A stretch of 8,939 nucleotides of DNA from a bacterium (GTDB taxonomy: Bacteria; Krumholzibacteriota; Krumholzibacteriia; WVZY01). Below the pieces are notes generated by a model. That model had not been told where the DNA came from. It saw only the letters and a list, made by a program, of their open reading frames with translations, and ran no database searches. Shown here one piece after another: positions 1 through 6,304 of the stretch; the first letter of the stretch is position 1, and every line of letters starts with the position of its first letter. A program made the translations under genes and the position numbers. The DNA lies in the NCBI GenBank assembly GCA_027296025.1, contig JAPUJU010000285.1, forward strand, positions 1 through 8,939. Direction: 5' to 3'.

Positions 1-1462
1 CCTCTCCGAAAAACCCGGCAGCCTCTTCCGCCTCACCTCTCTGAAAAGCAACAAACCCTTTCAAGTATGAACGACGCGCGTGGAGGCCGACTACGACGGG
101 AATATTCAGGATGTCCTGAGCGCGGTCAAAATTTTCATCGTGGATAAACGTGAGCGCCTTGAAGGCGTTGTAGTCGAGCTCGAGCGAACGCATCCAGTAC
201 CGCCACTTCTGGTTGTCCTTGATCTGGTTCAGCGCCTGGCGGGCCCGCTGTGACTGTCCCATCGAGATTCTGACGCGGAGCTGCCCGAGGCTCGCGGGGA
301 TCTCGCCGTGCCGCTGGATCCATCGGTCCACGACCGACGCCGCAGCGTCGGTCCGGCCGAGCTCGCACAGATAGCCCACCAGGCGAAACGCGTGTCTCAA
401 CCCCTGACGGGTCGAACCGGCGCTCATGGCGAGGCGAATCGCGTCGTCCATGTAATCCGACGCTTCGTCGAACTGGCCGGAAAGAAAACCAACGTACGAG
501 ATGCCCTCCATTCCGGCTGACGACAGCATCGAGTCACCGAACAAGAGCAGTTTCTCGAAGCTTACCCGTGCCGCCATCAGTTCATTCTCCGCAATGTACA
601 CGTGGGCGCGTCCGAGAATCGCGGGGATGTATTTTTCATCGATTACCAGTGCGTTGTTGCCGAACTCGGCTGCCTCTTCAATTTTGCCCTCGAGGAGCAA
701 CACGCGCGAGAGCAGTACGTACGGATACGGTTCCGACGTATAGAGACTCGCAAGCTCTCGGCTTCGCGACTCCGCTTCCGGTAGTTTTCCCAGCGCGGCG
801 CTGCAGCGAACGAGCATTTCGCGTACCCGGCCCTGGCTCGGGTCCGCATCGAGCATCTCCGTCAGAATCGCTTCTGCGCGTCGCGGCTGTCTCGCGGCAA
901 GCAATGATTGTGCGAGGAGAAATCGCGCCGACTCACTCTGGGGATCCTTTTCCATGATCGTTCGGAACTCATCGATGGCTTTCAGCGGATCATCCTCTAC
1001 GAACAAACTTCCGAACGCAGCAACGAGAAGCGTGTCGTATCCGGCACGGATGGCGACACGGCGCGCCACACTCCACGATTCCCTGGCGCGGCGTTCCTTG
1101 CGGATCATCGGGTGCGCGTAAGCTTCGACAAGCCTCAGCCGGGCCTGCAGATGAGACGGATCATCCCGGACGATGAGCTCGAACACGTGGACCGCCTCGG
1201 GCAGATGCCACAGGTCGAGCATTTCGACTCCCGTCTGATAGAGCGCGATCGCGTTTGCATTCACGAGTTCCGTCGAATCGAGTTGGGAAATGACCGGGCC
1301 GCTGCTCTTCACCGTCATCGGCACAGGCAGCGCTTGGAGTCGATCGGGTTTGCTTTTCAAAGCGACGGGAGAGGGTTCAGTTGGAGGCTCGAGCGATCTG
1401 AGGATTATCACGCACAGCACAAGTACTGCCGTAAGAACGAACGTGTAGACGAATCCCTTCAA
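1..1462 (-). CDS. Membrane-anchored TPR-repeat protein (3' end cut by window edge)
   Basis: The frame is open without a stop from position 1462 to the left edge, giving 487 residues of an unfinished protein. A TTG at 1462-1460 is the likely start: an in-frame TAA lies four codons upstream, and the TTG is followed by Lys and then about 17 hydrophobic residues (4-21), a signal anchor. A Pro/Ser-rich linker (about 22-60) leads to helical pairs with TPR spacing and typical Leu/Ala/Gly/Tyr positions near residues 71-104, 175-208, 244-277, 280-309, 320-346 and 463-487. TPR domains serve as protein-binding scaffolds; here it should sit on the periplasmic face of the inner membrane. The ribosome-binding site is weak (GGAAATGGA). 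It is divergent from the transporter operon. The specific function is unknown, and no enzymatic domain is visible in the part present. Confidence 0.82.
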   Translation of the reverse strand, partial: MKGFVYTFVLTAVLVLCVIILRSLEPPTEPSPVALKSKPDRLQALPVPMTVKSSGPVISQLDSTELVNANAIALYQTGVEMLDLWHLPEAVHVFELIVRDDPSHLQARLRLVEAYAHPMIRKERRARESWSVARRVAIRAGYDTLLVAAFGSLFVEDDPLKAIDEFRTIMEKDPQSESARFLLAQSLLAARQPRRAEAILTEMLDADPSQGRVREMLVRCSAALGKLPEAESRSRELASLYTSEPYPYVLLSRVLLLEGKIEEAAEFGNNALVIDEKYIPAILGRAHVYIAENELMAARVSFEKLLLFGDSMLSSAGMEGISYVGFLSGQFDEASDYMDDAIRLAMSAGSTRQGLRHAFRLVGYLCELGRTDAAASVVDRWIQRHGEIPASLGQLRVRISMGQSQRARQALNQIKDNQKWRYWMRSLELDYNAFKALTFIHDENFDRAQDILNIPVVVGLHARRSYLKGFVAFQRGEAEEAAGFFGE

Positions 1463-1504
1463 GGTCCATTTCCGTTATTGAGCTGGTGCGGCGTAACAGT
1501 CTCC

Positions 1505-1533
1505 AGTATCTATCAGGGTGAGGCAAGATTCAA
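1505..1533 (-). promoter_or_regulatory. Candidate sigma70-type promoter for the TPR gene
   Basis: Read on the minus strand, a TTGAAT -35 element (1533-1528) is followed after 17 nt by GATACT (1510-1505) as the -10. Transcription would begin near 1498, leaving a leader of about 35 nt before the TTG start. The -10 is only a partial match, so this is a moderate call. A 6-bp hairpin, AGCCGA/TCGGCT (1533-1538 with 1548-1553, 9-nt loop), lies just upstream of the -35. Confidence 0.4.
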
Positions 1534-1608
1534 GCCGAAAGCCCTCCTCGGCTCTTATGGGCGCATGTTTGATAAACACCGAAACACCCGTTCACTTGCC
1601 CAAAAATC

Positions 1609-1638
1609 TTGACAATATTTTGACGCGATGGATATAGT
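1609..1638 (+). promoter_or_regulatory. Strong sigma70-type promoter of the transporter operon
   Basis: A perfect TTGACA (1609-1614) is followed after 18 nt by TATAGT (1633-1638). Transcription should start near 1645, about 38 nt before the proposed TTG start at 1683. A second TTGAC at 1619-1623, ten bases after the first, makes a one-helical-turn direct repeat around an AT-rich AATATT. This could be a regulator site or chance. The promoter's position argues against any translation start at 1638. Confidence 0.65.
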
Positions 1639-1670
1639 TGCACCGTTTTGGGCCGCCAGTCACCCATACA

Positions 1671-1676
1671 GAGGGG
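1671..1676 (+). promoter_or_regulatory. Ribosome-binding site that fixes the SNF transporter start
   Basis: GAGGGG lies six bases upstream of the TTG at 1683. This strong Shine-Dalgarno sequence decides the start. The in-frame TTG at 1638 overlaps the -10 element, and the 15 residues it would add are not seen in this family. Confidence 0.7.
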
Positions 1677-1682
1677 AATCGG

Positions 1683-3233
1683 TTGTCGCAAGCACCCATA
1701 GACCGCGGTCGATGGAAGACCCGGATCGGCTTCATCCTCGCCGCGTCGGGTTCAGCGATCGGGCTCGGAAACATCGTTTTCTTCTCCGCCAACGCCTATA
1801 AATTCGGCGGCGGTGCGTTTTACCTTCCTTATCTCCTCGCCCTCTTCGCGATCGGAATCCCGGTAATGATGCTCGAGTTCGGTCTTGGCAGCAAGACAGG
1901 CAGGGCGTTCCCGGAGGCGCTTCACATCGTTGCCGGCAAGAAAGGTGAGTTCGTTGGCTGGTGGGGAATCCTTAACGCCGGTTTTCTCACGATGTACTAC
2001 ATCACAATTCTTTCGTGGGTGCTCGGCATGCTCATCGGCTCGTTCGGCGCACTATGGCAACCGACGATGGCCGTGCCGGCATTCGACATCCCGGAAGGCG
2101 TGTTACCAACGGCCACGGCGTACTTTTTTCAAATGCTGACAACTGCAAAGCCGCTCATTTTCGTCGTCATCGTCTGGGCACTGAACGTTCTGATTATCCG
2201 GCGCGGGGTGCAAAGTATCGAAGCAGTGACGAAGGTGTTCGTACCGCTGATGTGGATCTTCATGGCTATCCTGATCGTCCGCGGCGTCACACTGCCGAAC
2301 GGAACCCAGGGTGTCTATCTTCTGTTCACACCGAACTTCGACGTCATGAAAGACCCGGCTGTATGGCAGGGCGCGTTCAGTCAGATTTTCTTCACGCTGT
2401 CCCTCGGGTTCGGCACGATGGTCGCCTACGCGTCGTACCTCCCTAAGAATAGCGACCTGGCCGGGAACTCGTTCGTAACGTCCTTCCTGAACTGCGGGTT
2501 CGAGTACCTCGCTGGCCTCGCCGTGTTTTCGGTCCTGTTCGCATTCGCTATCGTGCCCCAGGCAAGCACGCTCAGTATGATGTTCTTTATCGTTCCGCAG
2601 GGTATCGCCCAGATGCCGGCGGGCGTCCAATTGTTCGGAATCGTGTTCTTTCTCCTGCTGTTGATTGCCGGATTGACATCATCGGTCTCGCTCATCGAGG
2701 GAATCGTATCGGCGTTGCGCGACAAGTTCGGATGGGCGCGCGGAAAGACCATCGCTGTCGCTGCGGGAATCGGCGTTATTGGAAGTTGCATGTTTGCGCT
2801 TCCACAGGTGGTCGACCCGGGACTGGAAAACAACGGGACCATTGGACTCACGTTGCTCGACCTTATCGATCACTGGGTTTTTTCGTACGGGCTGCTCGCG
2901 ATCGGCCTCGCCCAATGCATCCTTGTCGGCTGGGTACTCGGTGCCAGCAAGATCCGAGCGTATATTAACGAGAATTCATCGACCCGAATCGGGCCATGGT
3001 TCGACGTCCTTATCAAGTTCGTCATACCGGCAGCGCTCGCGTTTATTCTGGGTTACTCCTTGTACAACGAGTTTCAGAACGGGCTCTACGGAATGGCCTA
3101 CAACGAAAACTACCGCGAAGGCGCGGAGTTCATGCGCGCAGCACCGGTGGCAGTTCTCATGGTATGGTTCTTGACGTCAACTTTTGTCGCTCTTCTACTC
3201 ACGAAGCGAGGCAACTATGCTCAGGAAAGCTAA
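1683..3233 (+). CDS. SNF/NSS-family sodium-dependent transporter (LeuT fold)
   Basis: A 516-residue inner-membrane protein of normal family length with about 12 hydrophobic segments. It is a Na+-coupled symporter, probably for an amino acid. Aligned by eye to LeuT, it keeps the inner-gate residues R8, W11 and D347 (LeuT R5, W8, D369). The TM1 stretch SGSAIGLGN (22-30) is retained with Na1-site N30, as are Y106 (LeuT Y108) in TM3 and FFTLSLGFG (236-244) in TM6 with T238 and F243. N270 and E274 match LeuT N286 and E290, the latter typical of chloride-independent members. The Na2 motif AGLTSS (329-334) is intact. In TM1 the usual RFP after GN is replaced by F33-F34-S35, so the outer-gate arginine (LeuT R30) is missing, while its partner aspartate is kept as D396. 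It is the first gene of the operon and ends inside the next gene. Family assignment is firm; the substrate is unknown. Confidence 0.95.
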   Translation: MSQAPIDRGRWKTRIGFILAASGSAIGLGNIVFFSANAYKFGGGAFYLPYLLALFAIGIPVMMLEFGLGSKTGRAFPEALHIVAGKKGEFVGWWGILNAGFLTMYYITILSWVLGMLIGSFGALWQPTMAVPAFDIPEGVLPTATAYFFQMLTTAKPLIFVVIVWALNVLIIRRGVQSIEAVTKVFVPLMWIFMAILIVRGVTLPNGTQGVYLLFTPNFDVMKDPAVWQGAFSQIFFTLSLGFGTMVAYASYLPKNSDLAGNSFVTSFLNCGFEYLAGLAVFSVLFAFAIVPQASTLSMMFFIVPQGIAQMPAGVQLFGIVFFLLLLIAGLTSSVSLIEGIVSALRDKFGWARGKTIAVAAGIGVIGSCMFALPQVVDPGLENNGTIGLTLLDLIDHWVFSYGLLAIGLAQCILVGWVLGASKIRAYINENSSTRIGPWFDVLIKFVIPAALAFILGYSLYNEFQNGLYGMAYNENYREGAEFMRAAPVAVLMVWFLTSTFVALLLTKRGNYAQES

Positions 3234-3681
3234 ATGGAAATCTCTTTTCGTGCTGACAGGCACGGTCGCGTGTTCGTTTTGCCACGTTGCAATGGCCGAC
3301 GTGATTCTCGACAAACGTTATCCCGTACAGGATGAACAGACCCGGATCCATGTGACCGATTCGAGCGGAGCACCGGTAACCGGTGCGGACGTTATGGTCA
3401 CGTACCGGCCGGGAAGCAGTGTGTCCCGCGAGGATTCCGTCGGACAGTCCGGCATGGACGGCGCGCTCGCGTGGACGCCGCAGCAGGCCGGAATCGCTAC
3501 TATAACGGCAACGTGGCAGGAAGAAAATGAAACCGATATCACGAGCTCCGCGACGGTGTCGGTCAAATTCGCGTCACCTCCGTTCGGCGGCATCCTGATC
3601 ATGACCGTTGCAGGGCTCTTGTTGATCGTTGGTTCGGTGGTTCGAATCACGAAGCTTATCCGATCACCAGAAGTCCACTAG
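3217..3681 (+). CDS. Exported Ig-like domain protein with C-terminal membrane anchor
   Basis: A 154-residue protein not recognised as a named family. Residues 1-27 form a signal peptide (basic start, hydrophobic core, likely cleavage after A25-M26-A27). Residues about 35-118 look like a single beta-sandwich: the pattern of alternating strands with SSGAPVTGADVMVTY (49-63) and TPQQAGIATITATW (87-100) resembles carboxypeptidase-regulatory or Ig-like domains. Residues about 123-145 (GGILIMTVAGLLLIVGSVV) are a transmembrane helix followed by a short basic tail. The mature protein would therefore be a periplasmic domain tethered to the inner membrane with a cytoplasmic tail. The ATG at 3217 has GAGG five bases upstream (3208-3211); an in-frame start at 3184 lacks this. 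It overlaps the SNF gene by 17 nt and precedes an AgcS gene by 39 nt. This suggests, by context only, an accessory or sensing role for one or both transporters. Confidence 0.85.
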   Translation: MLRKAKWKSLFVLTGTVACSFCHVAMADVILDKRYPVQDEQTRIHVTDSSGAPVTGADVMVTYRPGSSVSREDSVGQSGMDGALAWTPQQAGIATITATWQEENETDITSSATVSVKFASPPFGGILIMTVAGLLLIVGSVVRITKLIRSPEVH

Positions 3682-3691
3682 TGAGGCCCAA

Positions 3692-3705
3692 CCGCCCTTC
3701 GGCGG
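3692..3705 (+). other. Small GC hairpin between the Ig-like and AgcS genes
   Basis: CCGCC (3692-3696) pairs with GGCGG (3701-3705) across a CTTC loop. It sits in the 39-nt spacer, just before the GGAG ribosome-binding site (3711-3714) of the downstream symporter. There is no T-run after it, so it is not a terminator. It could protect a processed mRNA end or tune translation of the last gene. Confidence 0.4.
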
Positions 3706-3720
3706 AAATCGGAGACCACC

Positions 3721-5145
3721 ATGCCAGAGGGGTTCTCCCTTTTTCTCGAAAAATTCCAGCATGCCGTAGAAGTCGTCAGCGGCATTGTGTGGGGCGTGCC
3801 GTTTCTAGCTCTGCTGATTGGCACGGGTGTCTTCTTGACATTTTTCATGCGTGGAGTTCAGTTCCGCACGTTTCGCCACAGCATCGACGTAATCCGCGGC
3901 AAATTCGACACCCCGGAGGAGGAAGGCGACCTCAGTCACTTTCAGGCCCTGTCGTCAGCTCTCTCCGCAACCATCGGCATCGGCAACATCGCCGGGGTGG
4001 CTACGGCCATTCACTATGGAGGACCCGGCGCTCTGTTCTGGATGTGGATTACTGCGCTCGTCGGGATGGCGACGAAAGGCGTCGAGTGCTACCTCGCCCA
4101 CCGTCACCGCGTTATTCACAGCGACGGGAGCGTCTCGGGCGGACCCATGTATTACATCATGAACGGGATGGGTCAGAACTGGAAGTGGCTCGGCGTAATG
4201 TTCGCTTTGCTCGCCGCTTTTGCCAGCCTCGGCTCCGCGGACATGGTGCAGTCAAACACCGTCAGCCAGACTCTCAAGAACGACCTGTCGGTCCCAACCT
4301 GGGTCACCGGGCTCTTGATGGCTTCCCTCGTCGGCTTCGTCATCATCGGTGGTATTCGACGCATCGGTCACGTCGCCGCCCGTCTCGTTCCGACCATGGC
4401 TGTGCTGTACATGATCGGCGGGCTGACGGTCCTGTTTCTCAACTTTCAGAACGTTCCTGAAGCGTTCAAGCTGATCTTCACAAAAGCGTTCACACCCCAG
4501 GGTCAAATCGGCGGGTTTGCCGGCGGAACATTTCTCATGGCACTGACGTGGGGATGCAAGCGCGGACTCTTCTCGAACGAGGCCGGCCAGGGGTCGGCCC
4601 CCATCGCTCACGCCGCCGCACGAACAAAGGAATCGGTCCGCGAGGGAATCGTCGCTTCGATCGGCCCGTTTATCGACACGATCGTCGTGTGCACCGTCAC
4701 CGGTCTCGTCATTATCTCGACGGGCGCGTGGCATTCGGGCCTCGACAGCGCCGGCAATCTCTTGAACGGCGCGGCGCTGACAGCCTGGGCATTCGAGACG
4801 GGTCTTTCCCCGGTTCTGAGCGGCGGTCACTTCATCGTAACGATGGCCGTGCCGCTCTTCGCGTTTTCAACCATGATCGCGTGGTCGTACTACGGGGACC
4901 GGTGCGTGATGTTTCTGTGGGGACGGGGTGCAATCCTGCCGTACCGGATCGTGTTTGTCGTGTGCTCCTTCCTGGGGGCAACACTCTCTCTGCCGCTCGT
5001 GTGGGGAATGGCGGATGTGTCGAACGGACTGATGGCCGCGCCAAACCTGATTGCAATTCTCTTCCTGTCGGGGATGGCGAAGCGCGAGTACAACGATTAC
5101 CTCGGCCGCATGCGAGCGGGAGAAGGATCTAATAAGCCACGATAA
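3721..5145 (+). CDS. AgcS-family alanine/glycine:sodium symporter
   Basis: A 474-residue multi-pass inner-membrane protein of the sodium:alanine symporter family (TC 2.A.25), which imports alanine or glycine with Na+. The family signature GGPGALFWMWITALVG is at 100-115, directly after the SATIGIGNIAGVATA stretch (83-97) of the substrate and ion site. SGGPMYY is at 139-145, and the RGLFSNEAGQGSAP block (281-294) leads into FIDTIVVCT (317-325). Length is normal. One visible variation is that the GN-x-VQ-x-N motif of many relatives reads SADMVQSN (172-179), with Asp in place of Asn. The ATG has GGAG six bases upstream. It is the last gene of the transporter operon, and its 3' end overlaps the convergent methyltransferase gene by 17 nt with no terminator between them. 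Family is certain; which amino acid it prefers is not visible. Confidence 0.96.
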   Translation: MPEGFSLFLEKFQHAVEVVSGIVWGVPFLALLIGTGVFLTFFMRGVQFRTFRHSIDVIRGKFDTPEEEGDLSHFQALSSALSATIGIGNIAGVATAIHYGGPGALFWMWITALVGMATKGVECYLAHRHRVIHSDGSVSGGPMYYIMNGMGQNWKWLGVMFALLAAFASLGSADMVQSNTVSQTLKNDLSVPTWVTGLLMASLVGFVIIGGIRRIGHVAARLVPTMAVLYMIGGLTVLFLNFQNVPEAFKLIFTKAFTPQGQIGGFAGGTFLMALTWGCKRGLFSNEAGQGSAPIAHAAARTKESVREGIVASIGPFIDTIVVCTVTGLVIISTGAWHSGLDSAGNLLNGAALTAWAFETGLSPVLSGGHFIVTMAVPLFAFSTMIAWSYYGDRCVMFLWGRGAILPYRIVFVVCSFLGATLSLPLVWGMADVSNGLMAAPNLIAILFLSGMAKREYNDYLGRMRAGEGSNKPR

Positions 5146-5965
5146 AGGTGTGCCAGCCGGGGCAATTCTCGACTTTGGTCACCTTCCGGAAGACACCGTT
5201 ACCCTCGTCCGTATCGGAATCGATCCCTTCCCAGTACACATCGACCGTCTTGAACCCGGCCGCTTCGAGGCATTGTTGAACTTCGGGAATGCTCCACAGG
5301 CGCCAATCATATGTGAACGCTTTTTTGATCCCGCCGCCACCGTGGAACTTGAAATGTATGTGAAAAATTCCTTCGTTCGTGATCGGGTTGATACCCTTCT
5401 GCTCCCACTCGTAAGTGAACCCCTCGTTCTTGGTTTTGTCCACGAGGTCCATTTGGGCCTCCCACCCGCCAAAAATGTCCATCACGAAAATACCGTCTTT
5501 GTTGAGTGATGAACGAACCGTCTTATAGTACTCGGTCAACGCGTCCGGCTGTTTGAAAATGAAGTATGAAAAATTCAATGCGGCGATAACATCCACCTTC
5601 GGCTTCGTCACCTTGCGGACGTCATCCTCGACGAGTTGAACGCGTGAGGCGTCCTCACCGAGCGGGGCGATGTTGTGTTCGCGTGCCCATTGCAGGGTGG
5701 GACCATCGAGATCGACACCGATGGCGATGTTGTCTTTGCGCTTGCGAACCCATTCTGCCGACAGCAGCGCAGTACCGCAAAAATCTTCTTTTAGTGTTTT
5801 CGGCGTCTTATCATTGATACTGCGATAGACTCGGTCGAAGAAATCCGCATTGACATCGGGGCTCTGAACCGCCATTTCATACAGACGGTGTAAGTCCCTT
5901 GTTTCGGGACCGGTGCGGCGCTCTTGATTTTTCCCGCGCTTTTTCGCCGTCTGCATATGCGGCAC
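5129..5965 (-). CDS. Class I SAM-dependent methyltransferase
   Basis: A 278-residue soluble protein with a Rossmann-type methyltransferase core at about 55-170. Motif I is LKEDFCGTALLS (58-69), where DFCGTA replaces the common D-x-G-x-G-x-G loop. Motif II is IGVDLDGPTLQWARE (82-96), whose first Asp (D85) should bind the SAM ribose. LVEDDVRKV (111-119) supplies the adenine-contacting acidic pair, and the motif IV equivalent is VDVIAALNFSYF (124-135). The aromatic C-terminal half, with FTYDWRLWSIPE (217-228) and VYWEGID (243-249), is probably the substrate-recognition part. The basic N-terminus is not a signal peptide, so the protein is cytoplasmic. The GTG at 5965 is chosen because AAAGGG (5978-5973) lies seven bases upstream; the in-frame ATG at 5956 is too far from it. 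It is convergent with the transporter operon. The methylated substrate cannot be told from the sequence. Confidence 0.9.
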   Translation of the reverse strand: MPHMQTAKKRGKNQERRTGPETRDLHRLYEMAVQSPDVNADFFDRVYRSINDKTPKTLKEDFCGTALLSAEWVRKRKDNIAIGVDLDGPTLQWAREHNIAPLGEDASRVQLVEDDVRKVTKPKVDVIAALNFSYFIFKQPDALTEYYKTVRSSLNKDGIFVMDIFGGWEAQMDLVDKTKNEGFTYEWEQKGINPITNEGIFHIHFKFHGGGGIKKAFTYDWRLWSIPEVQQCLEAAGFKTVDVYWEGIDSDTDEGNGVFRKVTKVENCPGWHTFIVAY

Positions 5966-5993
5966 GTCGGCACCCTTTCTGTTGTTGTTCTTT

Positions 5994-6293
5994 CTACAGA
6001 AATTGAAATTGAGAGACCGGCAATCGGCTCGATATTACATCAATCCACCTTGTTTGTTCAAACACGACGGAGGTTTCCAGTGGGTCGACCCGTGGCCCAC
6101 AAAGCCGACTACTCGGCACACCCCAGACATCACGCATCAGCTCACCACTCGCCTCGAGGTTCCAGCTCCAGGCAGGGTTGTCATCCATAATTATCTCGAG
6201 TGGGTTTTGTACTTTCTCAGAACATCCCGCGAGCGCAACCAGCACGGCAAACGCGAGAAAATCAGCGATGGAGAGGCAACGGGGCAGCTTCAT
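5994..6293 (-). CDS. Short lipoprotein, truncated paralogue of the repeat lipoprotein
   Basis: A 99-residue protein with a lipoprotein signal peptide (hydrophobic 11-22, lipobox LAGC with Cys24). The region after the Cys mirrors the neighbouring 583-aa lipoprotein: both have C-S-E, an N/P/I/I/D-containing linker, then a Trp-centred strand. Here that strand is WSWNLEASGELMRDVWG (42-58); there it is DWDIQTTGAILQDVWG (44-59). Similarity stops right after DVWG. In the +1 frame the DNA then reads VVGFVGHGSTHW, which resembles a shortened continuation of the repeat. This suggests a frameshift plus small deletion that removed all remaining repeats. The 11-nt gap after the large gene places it in the same transcript. 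Its ribosome-binding site is weak. It is either a decayed tandem copy or a small lipoprotein still made; the former is favoured. Confidence 0.55.
   Translation of the reverse strand: MKLPRCLSIADFLAFAVLVALAGCSEKVQNPLEIIMDDNPAWSWNLEASGELMRDVWGVPSSRLCGPRVDPLETSVVFEQTRWIDVISSRLPVSQFQFL
6032..6061 (-). promoter_or_regulatory. Candidate promoter for the methyltransferase gene
   Basis: On the minus strand, TTGAAC (6061-6056) and TAATAT (6037-6032) are separated by 18 nt. Transcription would begin near 6025, about 60 nt before the GTG start. The element lies inside the last third of the truncated lipoprotein gene. A small palindrome, GTTTG-AA-CAAAC, overlaps the -35. Confidence 0.45.
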
Positions 6294-6304
6294 CGAGTGA
6301 CTCG

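Noticed and set aside
908..1612. Plus-strand open frame of 234 codons opposite the TPR gene
   Set aside because: It is antisense to a frame with clear TPR periodicity and a signal anchor; its own translation is rich in Arg/His with no recognisable pattern, and it runs across the operon's promoter region.
1638..1682. Longer SNF transporter start at TTG 1638
   Set aside because: It overlaps the -10 box and would precede the predicted transcription start; the strong GAGGGG ribosome-binding site belongs to the TTG at 1683.
4252..4830. Minus-strand 192-codon frame opposite agcS
   Set aside because: It lies wholly within the strongly conserved AgcS coding region and shows the charged, pattern-free composition of an antisense shadow.
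5954..5956. ATG as methyltransferase start
   Set aside because: The ribosome-binding site AAAGGG is about 16 bases away, while GTG at 5965 is at seven bases.
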